Part shown: piece after piece, positions 15,825-17,161 of the stretch | Layout: every line of letters begins with the position of its first letter | Numbering within the stretch: the first letter of the stretch is position 1 | From: Candidatus Hodarchaeota archaeon | Lineage (GTDB): Archaea; Asgardarchaeota; Heimdallarchaeia; Hodarchaeales; YT1-039 | Assembly (NCBI GenBank): GCA_016840025.1 | Contig: JAEOTF010000249.1 | Location: 1-17,161, forward strand | Direction of reading: 5' to 3' | Length of the DNA: 17,161 nucleotides | The notes under the pieces: model-generated | The model's input: the letters and a program-made list of their open reading frames with translations, nothing else | The model's database searches: none | What the model was told of the DNA's origin: nothing | Program-made: the position numbers and the translations under genes

Positions 15825-15832
15825 ATTTAAAA
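15825..15832 (-). promoter_or_regulatory. TATA box of the nucleotidyltransferase gene, leaderless transcript likely
   Basis: The minus strand reads TTTTAAAT with its centre about 28 bases before the ATG, which puts the transcription start at or within a few bases of the start codon. There is no ribosome-binding site, in line with a leaderless message. Confidence 0.45.
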
Positions 15833-15948
15833 CTATCTATTGGATTGCTTAGAAAATTATTGGTTCATTGATCAATTTTGAATATAACTAATTCACTAAT
15901 GAGAAGAAAGGAGCTAATATAAGCGAGTTCTAATTGTTTCTATTTATT

Positions 15949-15985
15949 TAAATTCTCGTATTCTAAAATCTACCTAAATTCTCGT
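15949..15985 (+). repeat. Two copies of an 11-base direct repeat upstream of the padR promoter
   Basis: TAAATTCTCGT occurs at 15949-15959 and again at 15975-15985, 26 bases apart, just ahead of the TATA box at 15997. The place suits an activator or BRE-proximal regulator. The rest of 15801-15948 is AT-rich and shows no gene. Confidence 0.5.
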
Positions 15986-15996
15986 CTTTCAATAAG

Positions 15997-16006
15997 TTTA
16001 TATATA
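15997..16006 (+). promoter_or_regulatory. TATA box of the padR operon
   Basis: TTTATATATA is a strong archaeal TATA element. Transcription should begin near 16027, inside the repeats at 16009-16053, leaving a leader of about 60 bases. Confidence 0.6.
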
Positions 16007-16008
16007 CC

Positions 16009-16053
16009 TTGATATTCGATGTATTGATATACAATGTATTGATATCCATGGCT
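16009..16053 (+). repeat. Three tandem 15-base repeats over the padR transcription start, likely operator
   Basis: The units are TTGATATTCGATGTA (16009), TTGATATACAATGTA (16024) and TTGATATCCATGGCT (16039); the core TTGATAT is invariant and the period exactly 15. Within them ATGT (16019-16022), eight bases and ACAA (16031-16034) nearly match the ATGT-N8-ACAT motif bound by PadR proteins. The array starts right after the TATA box, so a bound repressor would block transcription. PadR autoregulation is inferred. Confidence 0.65.
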
Positions 16054-16089
16054 TTGGATGAAGGCATTATAGCTAGGTGATGATCCCCG

Positions 16090-16467
16090 TTGTTTCTGGA
16101 AGAACGATTGGATAAAGAGCTTAAATCGAATTTACAAGGTTATTTAATTCTAAAATGTATAGAATATTTCAACGGAGTTTCTTATGGATACCAAATAAAA
16201 CAATTTATCGAACAGAGGATCGGAGAGAAAGTATCCGAAGGTACACTGTATCCTTTATTGAGTAAAATGACTAATCCCGAAAAATATGGTTATCTCACTT
16301 CATTTCAAGAAGAAACAGAGAAGAAAAGAAAGCGGCGTTATTATAAACTTACAGGTAAAGGAAAGAATCAAATCAATAGCTGGCCTGAAGCTTGGAAACG
16401 GGTGAGAGATTTTGTTAGTTCCGTTTTATTAGAAATAGGGTCAATTTCTGAAAATAAGGTCAAGTAG
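16090..16467 (+). CDS. PadR-family transcriptional regulator
   Basis: A 125-residue PadR-type winged-helix repressor. The N-terminal part shows LQGYLILKCIEYFNGVSYGYQI (15-36), the recognition helix SEGTLYPLLSKM (49-60) and a basic wing KRKRRYYKLTGKGK (79-92), then a C-terminal dimerisation helix (about 98-117). Such proteins repress their own operon and often an adjacent membrane protein or transporter. The TTG start is supported by AGGTGAT (16075-16081) eight bases upstream; no ATG fits. Three repeats over the promoter are the likely operator. The next gene begins 14 bases later and encodes a HAAS-domain membrane protein, the classic PadR partner. Confidence 0.9.
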   Translation: MFLEERLDKELKSNLQGYLILKCIEYFNGVSYGYQIKQFIEQRIGEKVSEGTLYPLLSKMTNPEKYGYLTSFQEETEKKRKRRYYKLTGKGKNQINSWPEAWKRVRDFVSSVLLEIGSISENKVK

Positions 16468-16481
16468 AAAAGGTGGAATTC

Positions 16482-17161
16482 ATGGCTGGAAAAATAGAGA
16501 CATATTTGCGAATAATCAAGAAACAATTGCAAAGATATGATGTTACATCTGAATTAATTGAAGAATTCATGGATAACATAACCGATCAGCTTTATTCGAT
16601 GTTAGAGGAAAGAGAAGAAAAAAATCCGATATTGTCAAGAGAAGAAGCCGAAGAACAGGTTATGTTGCAATGTGAAGCAGAAGAAATAGTGGTTCAAAAT
16701 TACCTTGATCAACTCTATTCTGATGGGGAATTACCTCATAAAATTATCGTAAAAACTCCTAAACCATCTAAACCATCAATAACAGATCTAGTCTACCAAA
16801 AAGTGAAATGGTATCAGGAGCACATAATGGTTACTATTCCCGGTTATGCAATAACTGCGATGTGCATTTGGTTAATCCTTGGATTAGGCTATATTATTTG
16901 GGATCAAAACCAATTATTTTTGAAGGTCAGAGAATGGGTAGATGAGGATAAAGGAATGGGGTATAGAGAAGTAAGCACAACTTCGGCGTATTATATGATG
17001 GCGCTGATGATTCTCTTTGTAATTTTTGCACTTATTGTGGGATATAAAATAAGATGGCACGACATGAAAGGATCCCTGATTCGAATTTATTCGACTTTAA
17101 CGTTGTCATCCTGGAGCTTTGGACTTATTTATGCCTGGAATGGAGTTCTTAACACGTTAAA
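16482..17161 (+). CDS. HAAS-domain membrane protein downstream of padR, runs off the window
   Basis: The ATG at 16482 follows GGTGG by five bases, and the frame stays open to the window end (226 codons visible, 3' part missing). Residues 1-85 are helical and acidic and start with the HAAS/DUF1700 pattern: a short helix IETYLRIIKKQL, then EEFMDNITDQLYSMLEE and a SREEAEEQVMLQ helix. A Pro/Lys linker (91-99) leads to membrane helices at about 116-140, 169-190 and 201-220. HAAS proteins are usually cotranscribed with PadR regulators and are thought to pass membrane or envelope-stress signals to them or to an attached sensor domain. The output domain, if any, lies outside the window. Confidence 0.85.
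   Translation, partial: MAGKIETYLRIIKKQLQRYDVTSELIEEFMDNITDQLYSMLEEREEKNPILSREEAEEQVMLQCEAEEIVVQNYLDQLYSDGELPHKIIVKTPKPSKPSITDLVYQKVKWYQEHIMVTIPGYAITAMCIWLILGLGYIIWDQNQLFLKVREWVDEDKGMGYREVSTTSAYYMMALMILFVIFALIVGYKIRWHDMKGSLIRIYSTLTLSSWSFGLIYAWNGVLNTL

Noticed and set aside
16048..16080. Ten-codon ATG frame (MALDEGIIAR) in frame with padR and ended by two adjacent TGA codons
   Set aside because: It could be a leader peptide or a padR N-terminus lost to nonsense codons, but it has no ribosome-binding site, its ATG lies within the third operator repeat, and padR is complete from the TTG at 16090.

Overview
The window reads as archaeal chromosome, AT-rich. The main evidence is a tailless HMf-type histone whose promoter matches the archaeal BRE/TATA consensus, a ThiN-domain thiamine regulator of a type known only from archaea, a tungsten aldehyde oxidoreductase, and Shine-Dalgarno sites of the GGAGGTGAT kind. 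The bacterial-type Hsp70 set and the PadR/HAAS pair would fit an Asgard archaeon (Heimdall-, Loki- or Thorarchaeia-like), but nothing here proves that; other mesophilic archaea remain possible. Many genes start with GTG or TTG rather than ATG.

Left part (1-9102). The 3' part of an aldehyde ferredoxin oxidoreductase gene ends at a hairpin plus T-tract. Converging on it is thiR, an HTH-ThiN regulator. ThiR is divergent from a complete thiamine ABC transporter (thiB, thiP, thiQ), which is followed 24 bases later by an aldo/keto reductase. A choline/thiamine-kinase-like phosphotransferase faces the end of this operon. Together this looks like a thiamine salvage locus: sensor, importer and possibly a kinase that traps the vitamin. 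The shared thiR/thiB control region carries an imperfect inverted repeat, a candidate ThiR operator.

Middle (9350-14421, minus strand). This is one compact heat-shock operon: a Phr-like winged-helix regulator, grpE, dnaK, dnaJ and an unknown 112-residue gene, with gaps of 9 to 23 bases. Its promoter has a TATA-like element preceded by two identical 9-base direct repeats.

Right part (14605-17161). An archaeal histone gene with a textbook promoter is followed by a stretch of decayed coding sequence, an orphan minimal nucleotidyltransferase (MNT, antitoxin type) with no HEPN partner, and a two-gene unit of a PadR repressor and a HAAS-domain membrane protein that runs off the window. The PadR promoter carries three tandem 15-base repeats just after its TATA box, a likely autoregulatory operator.

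No rRNA, tRNA, CRISPR array or insertion sequence was recognised.
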